Positions 46,643 through 55,171 of a DNA stretch of 64,000 bases are shown here, piece after piece. Under the pieces are notes generated by a model. The model did not search any database and was not told the origin of the DNA. It saw nothing but the letters and a program-made list of their open reading frames with translations. Numbering within the stretch: position 1 is the stretch's first letter; every line of letters begins with the position of its first letter. The position numbers and the translations under genes are program-made. The DNA comes from Paenibacillus sp. FSL K6-3182 (lineage in GTDB: Bacteria > Bacillota > Bacilli > Paenibacillales > Paenibacillaceae), in NCBI RefSeq assembly GCF_037976325.1, contig NZ_CP150265.1, positions 5,345,001 through 5,409,000 of the forward strand. The letters are read 5' to 3'.

Positions 46643-47119
46643 CTGGGGTTTGATGAGATCTTTGCCAATAACATTTGCTGACACAGGCTTTTTGCCAACT
46701 TCTCTTGCCCAGACCGATAGTTGGCCAATATGGTGGATTTCATGTGCGATTATGTGACGCATTACTTCACCCCACGCATCGACGGCCATTTTCCCGTCCG
46801 GTTGGGGATCGTAAAATGGGCGAGTCTCCATACCTACGTCCCAGGAATGTACAAACGGTTGCACTTCACGCTGGAACGCTGCATCCAGGTTGCGGACTTT
46901 CTCCAAACTACTGTAACTTTCAAAACTTTCTTGAAAATCTGATTTTCCCTGCAGGGAACGAATCCAACTCCACTCCACATCGATAATGTGAAAAAGAGTA
47001 TGCAAAATCCCTCCGACTCCACCTGTACGAAAACGAAGCAGCTCCTCCTCCGGTACATCCTCACACCACCGGTACCATTCTTCCCTGATCAACCAATTGT
47101 AACGGAACATAATTTGCAT
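46631..47119 (-). CDS. DinB family protein
   Basis: 162 residues. Histidines of the metal site in LHTLFHIIDVEWSWI (near residue 45) and IIAHEIHHIGQLSVWAREVG (near residue 130). Putative metal-dependent enzyme. Its last residues (LLR) are encoded within the repeat at 46548-46642. Different subgroup from the DinB at 29720. Confidence 0.85.
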   Translation of the reverse strand: MQIMFRYNWLIREEWYRWCEDVPEEELLRFRTGGVGGILHTLFHIIDVEWSWIRSLQGKSDFQESFESYSSLEKVRNLDAAFQREVQPFVHSWDVGMETRPFYDPQPDGKMAVDAWGEVMRHIIAHEIHHIGQLSVWAREVGKKPVSANVIGKDLIKPQLLR

Positions 47120-47222
47120 GATATTCCTCCGCTTCTTTCACGATTTAATTTAAGCTTACTATTCTGTCGAACAAAGAACCTAATGTTGAATCGTCCTTCT
47201 CGTTATCTATATACTACCACTT

Positions 47223-47322
47223 ATTGGAACTATTCTGACCGTTAACGTAATGAAGCAGCCGATCATTGTGGTCAACTGCTTCCGTGTTTTTATTGAACTA
47301 TGTTTCCCGTTAGTTTTGTGAG
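47223..47322. repeat. Dispersed palindrome - hairpin - palindrome unit
   Basis: TTGGAACTATTCTGACCG/TTAACGTAA, then GAAGCAGCCGATC...GGTCAACTGCTTC, then TTGAACTATGTTTCCCGT/TAGTTTTG. The same three-part layout as 46548-46642, between two genes ending and starting on the minus strand. Confidence 0.65.
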
Positions 47323-47353
47323 ATACGCTAATACTCTATGCAAAATTTGCACA

Positions 47354-48244
47354 TTAGCGGTTCTGGTCGCCGGATAAATAAAGCTCCCTTGCGGTTTGCA
47401 GGAACAGCTTCACCCCGTGAGGAGCCTCCTTCAGAGACGGAACCGCCAATTGGATCTCTCTGAACGGCTGCGGTTTAATTGTCCGGACGCGGACATTAGG
47501 CGGTAGCACCGATAACGACAACGAAGTTGTCGATACGATCGCGACGCCCAGCCCTTCTTGAATCATGCTCAATGCCGTGGTTATGTTGTGGCCGTCATAT
47601 TTGACGCGTAAAACGATTCCGAATTGCTGAAATAGCTCATAAATCGGCGTTACAAACCCGCCTTTGCATACAATCATAGGTTCATTGTCCAGATCGGTGA
47701 TATGGATTTCTGGCCGGCTTTGCAATGGATGATCGTCCCGAAGGAGCAGACACAACTCGTCTTTAAAGAACGGTATCCCTTCCAAATCACCGTTCGGTGG
47801 AATAATCCAGCCGACATCGATTATTCTAGAAGACAGCCATTCTTTAATCTCGTCAATAGTTCCTTCGTACAGTTCGAACGTCAGCCCAGGGTGCTTCTCC
47901 CCGATCACCTTTAATATTTTCGGCAAGAAGTGTGCGGACACAATCGGGAACGTCCCAATACGAACGGTGCCGACTTCAAACCCTTTCTCGGCCGTTACCT
48001 CCTGCTCCACCTTATTGTAGCCGTGCAAAATCTCTCTGAATATGACAATTAGGCGCTTCCCAATATCGGTGAGAATGATCCCTTTCTTTTTATCCCGAAT
48101 CATGAGGATGACCCCCAATTCCGATTCAAGCGTGGAGATGGCTCGGCTTACCGCAGGCTGTGTCATATTCAATTGCTCCCCTGCTTTTGTGAAATTGCCG
48201 GTCTCTGCGATTTTCACGAATAACATCAGTTGAGAATGTGTCAT
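47354..48244 (-). CDS. LysR-type regulator
   Basis: 296 residues from ATG 48244 (MTHSQLMLFVKIAETGNFTK), giving the standard LysR start. A longer frame to 48352 is not expected. Helix-turn-helix FTKAGEQLNMTQPAVSRAIS; then the periplasmic-binding-like effector domain (VRIGTFPIVSAHFLPKILKV). The nearest GAGGTG is 15 bases upstream, long spacing. Divergent from an EamA exporter gene 63 bp away, its probable target. Confidence 0.9.
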   Translation of the reverse strand: MTHSQLMLFVKIAETGNFTKAGEQLNMTQPAVSRAISTLESELGVILMIRDKKKGIILTDIGKRLIVIFREILHGYNKVEQEVTAEKGFEVGTVRIGTFPIVSAHFLPKILKVIGEKHPGLTFELYEGTIDEIKEWLSSRIIDVGWIIPPNGDLEGIPFFKDELCLLLRDDHPLQSRPEIHITDLDNEPMIVCKGGFVTPIYELFQQFGIVLRVKYDGHNITTALSMIQEGLGVAIVSTTSLSLSVLPPNVRVRTIKPQPFREIQLAVPSLKEAPHGVKLFLQTARELYLSGDQNR

Positions 48245-48307
48245 AACAGTTTTGATATCACCTCTATAGAAAACACTCATTTCATTTATCTTAGGAGGAA
48301 TTGTATC

Positions 48308-49237
48308 ATGGTAAATACAAATCCACAACAGGAGCTGAAGAACATGATGCAACTTTCGCGAACACGTACTATTGTATATTTAACGTTTCTAGTTACAATG
48401 TGGGGGGTGAACTGGCCGCTTTCCAAATATGCGCTCGAATTCGCTCCGCCATTGCTTTTTGCCGGCTTGAGAATATTTATTGGGGGTCTCATATTACTTC
48501 CTTTCGCTTTACCCCGCTACAAGAAGCTTAATCTGAAGCATACTTGGCGCGTCTACCTAATCTCCGCATTGCTGAATATTATTCTCTTTTTCGTCTTTCA
48601 AACTTTCGGACTGAAAGCTATGCCAGCCGGACTGTTTTCGACGATCGTTTTCTTGCAGCCTGTTCTACTCGGCGTCGGCGCTTGGTTGTGGCTGGGCGAA
48701 TCCATGACCAGTTTGAAAATGGTCGGTTTGATTCTCGGCTTTCTTGGAGTCGCTGTCGTCAGCGTAAGCGGAGGCTCCGGTAGTATTTCGACCGTCGGCA
48801 TCCTGCTCGGTTTAGCCAGCACGATCACTTGGACGTTCGGTACCATCTATATAAAGAAAACCGCGACAAAGGTCGATGCCATTTGGTTGGTCACTGTTCA
48901 GATGATCTTTGGTGGAATCGTATTGTTGGTTGCGGGTTCTACCGTTGAAAGCTGGATGGATATCGTTTGGAATCTGTCATTCCTTTCGTCTTTGTCGATT
49001 ATTTCGATTTTCTGTACAGCCTTGACCTGGCTCGTATTCTTTCTGCTTGTCGGATCGGGTGAAGCTGGCAAAGTCGGTTCATTTAATTTTCTAGTCCCTC
49101 TCATTGCGATCGTGACCAGTGTCCTTTTCTTGGGTGAAACGATCACTTCCAAACTGGTAGCGGGACTCGTTCTAATTATCGCAGGCATTGCACTGGTGAA
49201 CCTCAAACTGAAATTTCTGCAAAAGGGGAACAAATGA
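48308..49237 (+). CDS. EamA/DMT-family exporter
   Basis: 309 residues from ATG 48308 with TAGGAGGA upstream; a longer frame begins inside the LysR gene. About ten membrane helices in two EamA repeats: WGVNWPLSKYALEFAPPLLF in the first and STITWTFGTIYIKKTATKVD in the second. Such transporters export amino acids or other metabolites. Control by the divergent LysR protein is inferred. Confidence 0.9.
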   Translation: MVNTNPQQELKNMMQLSRTRTIVYLTFLVTMWGVNWPLSKYALEFAPPLLFAGLRIFIGGLILLPFALPRYKKLNLKHTWRVYLISALLNIILFFVFQTFGLKAMPAGLFSTIVFLQPVLLGVGAWLWLGESMTSLKMVGLILGFLGVAVVSVSGGSGSISTVGILLGLASTITWTFGTIYIKKTATKVDAIWLVTVQMIFGGIVLLVAGSTVESWMDIVWNLSFLSSLSIISIFCTALTWLVFFLLVGSGEAGKVGSFNFLVPLIAIVTSVLFLGETITSKLVAGLVLIIAGIALVNLKLKFLQKGNK

Positions 49238-49386
49238 CACATGGGAAATTAGAAGGAGGGAAGAGAACGCGTATGACGGCCCGTTGTCGATAGAAAATAA
49301 AGTATTAGACTGGGTATCTTTATTCCACGCGGATTCACGATTGTAATAACGTCAGACATCATAAAGTAAGTTTTAGACTGGCCTCA

Positions 49387-49475
49387 GAAATTGAAACAGC
49401 GACAGCCAAGGATGAGAAAATAAAGTCCTAGACTGTCGCTGTTTCATTGAACTTACGTATCCCTTTAGCTTAACG
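49387..49475. repeat. Long hairpin plus degenerate dispersed palindrome
   Basis: GAAACAGCGACAG and CTGTCGCTGTTTC form a perfect 13-bp stem over a 35-nt loop, followed by TTGAACTTACGTATCCCT and TTAGCTTAACG, a worn copy of the palindrome. It could terminate the EamA message. Confidence 0.5.
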
Positions 49476-49806
49476 ATGTTTCAGCTAAGATTTTCTCAAC
49501 TCCCTTACCGATCAGTAATTTTGCTACATCTTCATCTACTTGAATAGGGGATTCCCCAGTATAGATTTCACTAAGTATTATGGAACCGTCTGGTTTTCCT
49601 ACCATTCCCGTTTAACAAGATCTGCTGTAGACTACGATCGATAATTTCCGACAAATGTTTTTGCTGTTCTCTACTTTATTAATCTTCTGCCATTGTGTCT
49701 GTAAGTCAACATGGGCGTTATATCGGTGAAAGTTCGGGAACAGGGGCTGATAAGCGTCTACCATAGCTAAGGGCAGCTGTATTCCTCTCAAATTCGTTCC
49801 TAACCT
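49465..49806 (-). pseudogene. Frameshifted C-terminal part of an unknown protein
   Basis: GTNLRGIQLPLAMVDAYQPL and HRYNAHVDLQTQWQKINKVE in one frame, EQQKHLSEIIDRSLQQILLN in the next, then GMVGKPDGSIILSEIYTGES to LLIGKGVEKILAET in a third, ending at TAA 49465. No start. Family not recognised; its last codons use repeat sequence. Confidence 0.45.
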
Positions 49807-49844
49807 TAGAAAATGTAGACAATCTCATCATTCAAAATGAACCT

Positions 49845-50702
49845 TCACACAAACAGTTTCATAAGTTTAACGTATATTGGGTTCACCATATACCCAGTCG
49901 GGCTTACCGAATATCTTGACCCTGTTCCCAAACGATGAATTCTCTCCATTTCTTCATCGCTCAACTTGAAATCGAATATCTCACTATTATCCCTAATCCT
50001 TTTTGGATTAGAGGACTTAGGAATCACGATAACATCACGTTGTAGATGCCATCGCAGAATTATTTGGCCTACTGATTTTTTATGATTGTGAGCTATATCA
50101 ATAAGCGTCGGATGCTTCAGGAGTTTCTTGTTTCCTTGTCCAAGGGGTCCCCAAGCCTCATGCAAGATTTGATGCTTAATCATATACTCGTGCAATTCGT
50201 TCTGCGGAAATTCAGGATGGGTCTCGATTTGATTGATCATCGGTGGAATTGTACTGTGCTTCATGAGGTTTTCTAGATGAAAAATTTCGAAATTCGCAAC
50301 ACCGATTACTTTAATCTTCTGATCTAAGTAAAGCTCCTCTATAGCCTTCCATGCTTCTGTATAATGAGGCCCGGCAAAATGAATTAAATACATGTCGAGA
50401 TATGTAACGTTCAACTTCTTGCAAGTTTGTTCAAAAGCTTTTTTCGTTGCCCGATACCCAAGATCCGTTGTCCATACTTTAGAGGTTATGAAAAATTGTT
50501 CGCGAGGAATTCCGGATTTGAGTATTTCACGCCCCAAGGCTTCTTCGTTCCCATAGATTTTTGCGGTGTCAAAATGGCGATAACCGGCTTCGATCGCTTC
50601 GCCAATCGCGCTATCAAAGGGTTCTCCCTTAGCAATTTTATATACACCAAAACCTAATTGAGGAATTGGGACTCCATTAACTGCCTTAATAATCTTATTC
50701 AA
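49845..50702 (-). CDS. Aldo/keto reductase
   Basis: 285 residues from TTG 50702 (AGGGGGGAA upstream). Catalytic tetrad visible: Asp and Tyr in HFDTAKIYGNEEALG, Lys in FITSKVW, His in YLIHFAGP. NADPH-binding tail VIVIPKSSNPKRIRDNSEIF. Cytosolic reductase of aldehydes or ketones. It follows an ArsR-type gene by 15 bp on the same strand, so likely one operon. Confidence 0.92.
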   Translation of the reverse strand: MNKIIKAVNGVPIPQLGFGVYKIAKGEPFDSAIGEAIEAGYRHFDTAKIYGNEEALGREILKSGIPREQFFITSKVWTTDLGYRATKKAFEQTCKKLNVTYLDMYLIHFAGPHYTEAWKAIEELYLDQKIKVIGVANFEIFHLENLMKHSTIPPMINQIETHPEFPQNELHEYMIKHQILHEAWGPLGQGNKKLLKHPTLIDIAHNHKKSVGQIILRWHLQRDVIVIPKSSNPKRIRDNSEIFDFKLSDEEMERIHRLGTGSRYSVSPTGYMVNPIYVKLMKLFV

Positions 50703-50717
50703 TTATTCCCCCCCTAA

Positions 50718-51059
50718 TTAAGGATATTCTTTGCATTGTATAAGAGCGTTCTCGATTTCCTGTACCAATTTTTTCAATATTTTAAGCTTGCTTTGCATGT
50801 CTAGCCTATAGTAATTAATAGTACCTTCTTTAAGAACACTTATGATTTCAGCTTCCTTCAAAATCTTTAGATGATGAGATACAGCGGGGCGAGAAAGGTG
50901 TGTTTTTTCTCTAATCTCCCCTACACGCATTCCTGGGTGCTGCTGTCCTTGTATCAAGGTAATGAGAATGGCTTGCCGGGTTTCATCACCGATCGCAATC
51001 AAGACTTTTTGATTTTTTTTGAATTCACCGGCTAGATTTGACACAGTTCCTAACTGCAT
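50718..51059 (-). CDS. ArsR-family repressor without obvious metal site
   Basis: 113 residues from ATG 51059 (GAGGGGTG upstream). Winged helix IREKTHLSRPAVSHHLKILK and a basic C-terminal helix. The usual CxC metal motif is absent, so a non-metal signal is likely. Probably controls itself and the aldo/keto reductase gene downstream. Confidence 0.88.
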   Translation of the reverse strand: MQLGTVSNLAGEFKKNQKVLIAIGDETRQAILITLIQGQQHPGMRVGEIREKTHLSRPAVSHHLKILKEAEIISVLKEGTINYYRLDMQSKLKILKKLVQEIENALIQCKEYP

Positions 51060-51330
51060 ATTGTCACCCCTCACTTCCGTTCAAATGTTTAATTCTTTGG
51101 ACAGTCAAAGCTTATCATTCTTTTATTGCAGCTGCCATATTGGGAAAGTTATTCGAGATCCTGATTTTTCCATATTCAAAATCTTACTGGTTAATGATGC
51201 ACAACTTTTATAATTTCGCTATTTTACCTGTATCCGTTTTTAAGACTCATTCGCTTGCCATAGTTCACTTAAAATCATAATAAACATCTCACGTGAGCAG
51301 TCGAATGTATAGTTTGCTCTTATGGGAGGC

Positions 51331-51400
51331 TTTGAACCATCGTTCCCCATCCCCCGGTTTTAAGGGCTTATCACACACACACTCACCTATGCGCAGATTT
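51331..51400 (-). mobile_element. Solo end of an IS110-type element (same as relic 1 right end)
   Basis: TTGAACCATCGTTCCCCATC, CCCCGGTTTTAAGGGCTTAT and the CACACA...CTCAC stretch match 13502-13575 with few changes. No transposase remains. A palindrome half (CCCGTTAGTTCAAC) lies 75 bp to the right. The region 51060-51330 shows no gene. Confidence 0.55.
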
Positions 51401-51462
51401 ACTTTGTAGCTCATTCATGCCCCCTTTCCAAGGGAGGGAGTCAATGTTCCATCTACGAAACT

Positions 51463-51490
51463 ATTCCGTTAACCTGCCCGTTAGTTCAAC
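51463..51490. repeat. Dispersed CCCGTTAG palindrome
   Basis: CCGTTAACCTGCCCGTTAG then TTCAAC. Confidence 0.55.
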
Positions 51491-51520
51491 AAAAATTTGC
51501 CTTAACAAAGATAAAAAATA

Positions 51521-51595
51521 CAAAAACCCGACCTCACGAGGTCGGATTTTCCTTGGTGGGTATGGAAGCGAGGGGCGCCACCCTTTATATAAAGA
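51521..51595 (+). repeat. Terminator hairpin with dispersed repeat R4
   Basis: CCGACCT-CACG-AGGTCGG, T-run, then TATGGAAGCGAGGGGCGCCA and CCTTTATATAAAG: same order as behind spoVR, here without the gene. Confidence 0.5.
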
Positions 51596-51714
51596 CTTTT
51601 CTCACTATATGAGTGCTTCTCTGAAAATCTATCCCCCCCTTCCCTCAAGCGATATTTATCATTAGAAAGACATTGACATTATCCACGGTAATTGATTCTT
51701 GTGGGAGTGTACAC

Positions 51715-51951
51715 TAAATTAACAATCAAAATAATAAAAGTAAAATTACATTAGTTAAAAAAGATTTACTATATGAAGTGAAAAATATATCGGAATAAAA
51801 TATTCGCGTGGATGTTTGAAATAGAGGATAATACTATCGTGATGCTGGGCTATTCGATAAAATAGCGACTTTAAACACTTCGCGTGGATAAATTTTAAAT
51901 TAATCGAATAAAAAATTTAAGACAGATCGTTAAAACGACCTGTCTTTTTTT
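51715..51951 (+). other. AT-rich noncoding unit ending in a terminator; possible small RNA
   Basis: No frame longer than 20 codons is convincing. Two copies of TTCGCGTGGAT (51803-51813 and 51879-51889) lie 76 bp apart, and a hairpin (AGACAG...CTGTCT, 51920-51945) with seven T residues ends the unit. A transcript from near 51750 would be about 200 nt. Promoter not identified. The region 51952-52264 holds nothing I can support. Confidence 0.3.
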
Positions 51952-52264
51952 ATATTGAAATAATTTCACATGATTATTAACGTCCTGGTGTTCGTTACTT
52001 TATTCGTTAAGTTATTCTCAATTACGTTATACCCCTAGTTAATAGGATGATACGCCCAACTCATGTTCACTCCGAATTACATCTCCATTTGATGTAAGAA
52101 AGATAAATAAAAAAAAAAAGACTCAAGCATCAATCCCTCTTATAAAAAGCCACGTTCTTAAGCTCAGCATAATCCTATTATCATTGTTAATGTTCGATTC
52201 TTGTTCAGATGACCATGATCAAATTCTCGTTAGGGGTGAATACCATCACTTATTAATGATTATA

Positions 52265-53567
52265 TTTTTTCATATTTATTGTTATTTGATAAAACGTTCA
52301 ACAAAATGAAGCTCCAATACGACTTCGGCTTAAGCAAAATCTACGAGCTCGTCATTAACTCCAACCCCTGCTACGCGTTTCTTCTAGAGGGCAATTCTCT
52401 AATTCAAAACAAACTCATCGTCGCCCATGTGCTTGCTCACTGTGATTTTTTCAAAAACAACGCTCGCTTTGGTGTAACCAATCGCAATATGGTTGAGAGC
52501 ATGTCTGCTACAGCAGATCGCATTCATCAATATGAAATGGATCATGGCACGGAGGCGGTCGAGAAGTTTATCGATGCAATACTTGCCATTCAAGAGCATG
52601 TCGATCCGACGCTAATAAAGCCCTATCAATTAGATAAGAAACGTTATATCGAAATGGTGCAAAAGGACAGCGAGCGCTCGGAGTGGAATATCCCTTCCTC
52701 CTCTTATGATGACTTGTGGAATCTAGATCCGGATCGAACCGCTGCCGCCGCATCAGCCGCTCAATCACAGGCCGCTGACGCCAAACGTTTTCCACCACGG
52801 CCAGAAAAAGATCTCATCTGGTTCATTGAGGAATACTCCCCTACTCTTGAGGATTGGCAGCGCGATATTCTATCTATGCTTCGCGATGAGATGCTCTACT
52901 TCTGGCCGCAAATCGAGACCAAAAATATGAACGAAGGCTGGGCTTCCTACTGGCATCAGCGGATCATACGCGAGCTTGATCTGACTAGCGACGAAACGAT
53001 TGAGTTCGCTAAGCTAAACTCCTCTGTCGTGCAGCCATCCCGGCACACCTTGAATCCCTATTATTTAGGCTTAAAAATATTCGAGGATATCGAGCGCCGT
53101 TTCGATAACCCAACGAAGGAAGAACAAGCACGCTTCGGACGCGTCCCCGGCAAGGGCAGGGAAAAAATGTTCGAGGTACGCGAGCTCGATTTCGATATTT
53201 CATTCATCCGCAACTATCTTACGAAGGATCTAGTTAATGATCTCGATCTGTACATTTTCGAGAAAAAGGCCCTGAGTGGAAAATTACCGATAAGTCGTGG
53301 GAGAAAATTCGCGATCAGTTAGTTTATTCAAAAGTAAACGGTGGTTTCCCTAGTTTGATGGTTAAGGATGGGGATTTTAATCGTGTGGGTGAGCTTTATC
53401 TTATTCATGAGTATGAGGGGATGGAGCTCGATCTGAAGTATGTGGAGCGTACGCTGCCTCATGTCGTTCAGCTTTGGGGGAAAAACGTACATCTTGAGAC
53501 GTTTGTTGAGGATAAGAAGATTGTGTTCAGCTGCGATGGGAAGAAGACGAGTCGGAAGTTTGTTTGA
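52265..53567 (+). pseudogene. spoVR copy 3: 5'-truncated, one frameshift
   Basis: Same leader (TTCATATTTATTGTTATTTG) and same joint as copy 2. Codons 57 to about 380 are intact with three replacements relative to copy 1 (V to I, I to N, S to F) against about 40 silent changes. An A-run shortened from six to five near 53265 (GAGAAAAAGGCC) breaks the frame; the rest continues to the normal stop at 53567. No ribosome site for an internal start. Confidence 0.9.
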
Positions 53568-53629
53568 GTTACGAGGATAGCGCTTCTTAATTCTGTTTTG
53601 AAGAGTTATCATATTTAAAAATGTTACTG

Positions 53630-53700
53630 AAAACCCGATTTCATTGGATCGGGTTTTCTCTTATTCGGCCAGAGGGGCCTCCCTTAATACAGAATATAAA
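53630..53700 (+). terminator. spoVR-type terminator and repeat R5 behind copy 3
   Basis: AAACCCGATT-TCATTG-GATCGGGTTTTCTCTT, then CGGCCAGAGGGGCCTCCC and AATACAGAATAT, cut by recombinase sequence. Confidence 0.7.
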
Positions 53701-53723
53701 AAAAAAAATCTCAACGACCATTA

Positions 53724-54158
53724 TGCTCTCGATACAGCGATGATTGGTATGTAGCAGTATTTTCCCAGTTAGAACGAGATATGATAATTGAACGGACTAC
53801 TTCAGGAAGAAGAGTTCGTACTAAATCTGGTTTATGGCCTGGTGAGAGGATACCTTTTGGATACTCATGGGATAAACCAACGCAGCAACTAATAATAATT
53901 CCTGAAGAAGCTACTCTCATTCGTGCAATTTATAATAGTTATCTCGATGGTCATTCAAGGCTTGCTATTTCCGAATGGGCATCTCAAAGATCTAAAGCTA
54001 GAGTTTTTGATCATACAATTTTACGGGATATACTTCATCGTGCTATTAATAACGAGTTCTCTCTTATTTCGGTACCAAAAGGATGGTCAACATTTCAATC
54101 CTCGGCTCATCAGCGAAAAGCCGAGAGCAATTACAGGGATTTTGAAAAATATAAATAG
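53724..54158 (+). pseudogene. Large serine recombinase fragment
   Basis: SRYSDDWYVAVFSQLERDMI is the end of the resolvase catalytic domain; ERTTSGRRVRTKSGLWPGER and IPFGYSWDKPTQQLIIIPEE with IRAIYNSYLDGHSRLAISEW are the recombinase domain. The catalytic Ser part and the zinc/coiled-coil tail are missing. Marks an old phage or integrative element. Confidence 0.8.
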
Positions 54159-54264
54159 CCAACCCGCGGATGCTATTCGTTTGATTAACAACCGCCCCCG
54201 AAAATGTCTCGGATGGATGTCGGCTCATGAAGCTTTCATGGAAGAGGTGTCGCACTTAGCTTGA
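54154..54264 (+). mobile_element. IS30-family transposase C-terminal relic
   Basis: INNRPRKCLGWMSAHEAFME and EVSHLA then stop: the invariant end of IS30-type transposases (RPRKCLGW). Joined directly to the recombinase fragment. Confidence 0.8.
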
Positions 54265-54303
54265 CAATCTGTCGTATAAAAAACATTGACGTTAAATGAT
54301 ATA

Positions 54304-54331
54304 AAGGCAGCCGATCGATGATGGCTGCCTT
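54304..54331 (-). terminator. Terminator of the alpha/beta hydrolase gene
   Basis: AAGGCAGCC...GGCTGCCTT (9-bp stem, 10-nt loop); on the minus strand TTTATA follows. Also a worn member of the GGCAGCC hairpin family. Confidence 0.65.
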
Positions 54332-54364
54332 CATGCCGTTATTGCACATATACTTTGAATTGTG

Positions 54365-55171
54365 CTATTTATTTGTAAATTGCTCCATCCAATTCTGCAT
54401 GGCATCAACAACCTTCTCCAACTGGTCATCTTCTCCGATTTGAGGATCACTATCTCCCTTTTGCAGGCCATAAGATCCGAATTGTCCGTGATTCCCCCCA
54501 TTGATCGAAACATATTCCGTTAACTCGGGAAGATTGGCTTTTGAGCTTTCCCATACTTCAAGATTAAGAACCCCGTCAGACGTACCTGTAATTTGCAGCG
54601 CGGCAAGGTCGGTATCGGCAAGGTTTCCGCTCTCATCGGCATACGATGCTAAGAAGTAGATACCTGCCAGTTGATCGCTGTGCTCTGAAGCATATCTAGC
54701 CGCAAACGCGCCCCCTAGCGAGTGTCCTCCGATGACAAAGGATTCGCCCAAATGCTCCTTCACGAAGGAATCGGCTTTGTTTTGCCCAAAAATAGCCAGA
54801 TTAAGCGGCATCTTTGCAATGTATACACGATGACCTAGCTTAGCAAGCTCGCTTGCAAACGGCGAATAGCTGCCCGGCTCAACTAATCCGCCAGGATAAA
54901 AAATAATGTTGGGCTGCATGATGCTTCCATCTGCAGGCTCGAATGTATACCCGTCTTTCCCCTCTGTTACATTTACCTCGCTGTTGCTTTGCAATGCCGA
55001 CTCCGCTTTATTGCTTGGTGCGTATGTTTGAGATTTTAGATACAGAATTGATCCGGCAGCAACAAGCGCGATGATGACGAAGCCCGCGAGCAGGATGCGC
55101 AGCCATATGCGTTTTCGTTTTGTCTTTGTCACTGAGCAACTCTCCTTTGAATAACTTTCATTATTTTTCAA
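54365..55171 (-). CDS. Membrane-anchored alpha/beta hydrolase
   Basis: 268 residues. N-terminal anchor (WLRILLAGFVIIALVAAGSI) after a basic stretch, then an extracellular alpha/beta-hydrolase domain: oxyanion-type IIFYPGGLVEPGSY, nucleophile GGHSLGGAFA, Asp in TGTSDGVLN, His in NGGNHGQFG. Overlaps the end of ctaA by 11 bp, so the two are co-transcribed. Likely an esterase or lipase-like enzyme on the outer face; substrate unknown. Confidence 0.85.
   Translation of the reverse strand: MKNNESYSKESCSVTKTKRKRIWLRILLAGFVIIALVAAGSILYLKSQTYAPSNKAESALQSNSEVNVTEGKDGYTFEPADGSIMQPNIIFYPGGLVEPGSYSPFASELAKLGHRVYIAKMPLNLAIFGQNKADSFVKEHLGESFVIGGHSLGGAFAARYASEHSDQLAGIYFLASYADESGNLADTDLAALQITGTSDGVLNLEVWESSKANLPELTEYVSINGGNHGQFGSYGLQKGDSDPQIGEDDQLEKVVDAMQNWMEQFTNK

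Noticed and set aside
51417..51665. 82-codon frame across repeats and a terminator
   Set aside because: Spans a palindrome, a terminator and repeat R4; no coding character.
53328..53612. 94-codon minus frame opposite the end of spoVR copy 3 (and 59084-59527 opposite copy 4)
   Set aside because: Antisense shadows of spoVR; repeated for the same reason as above.
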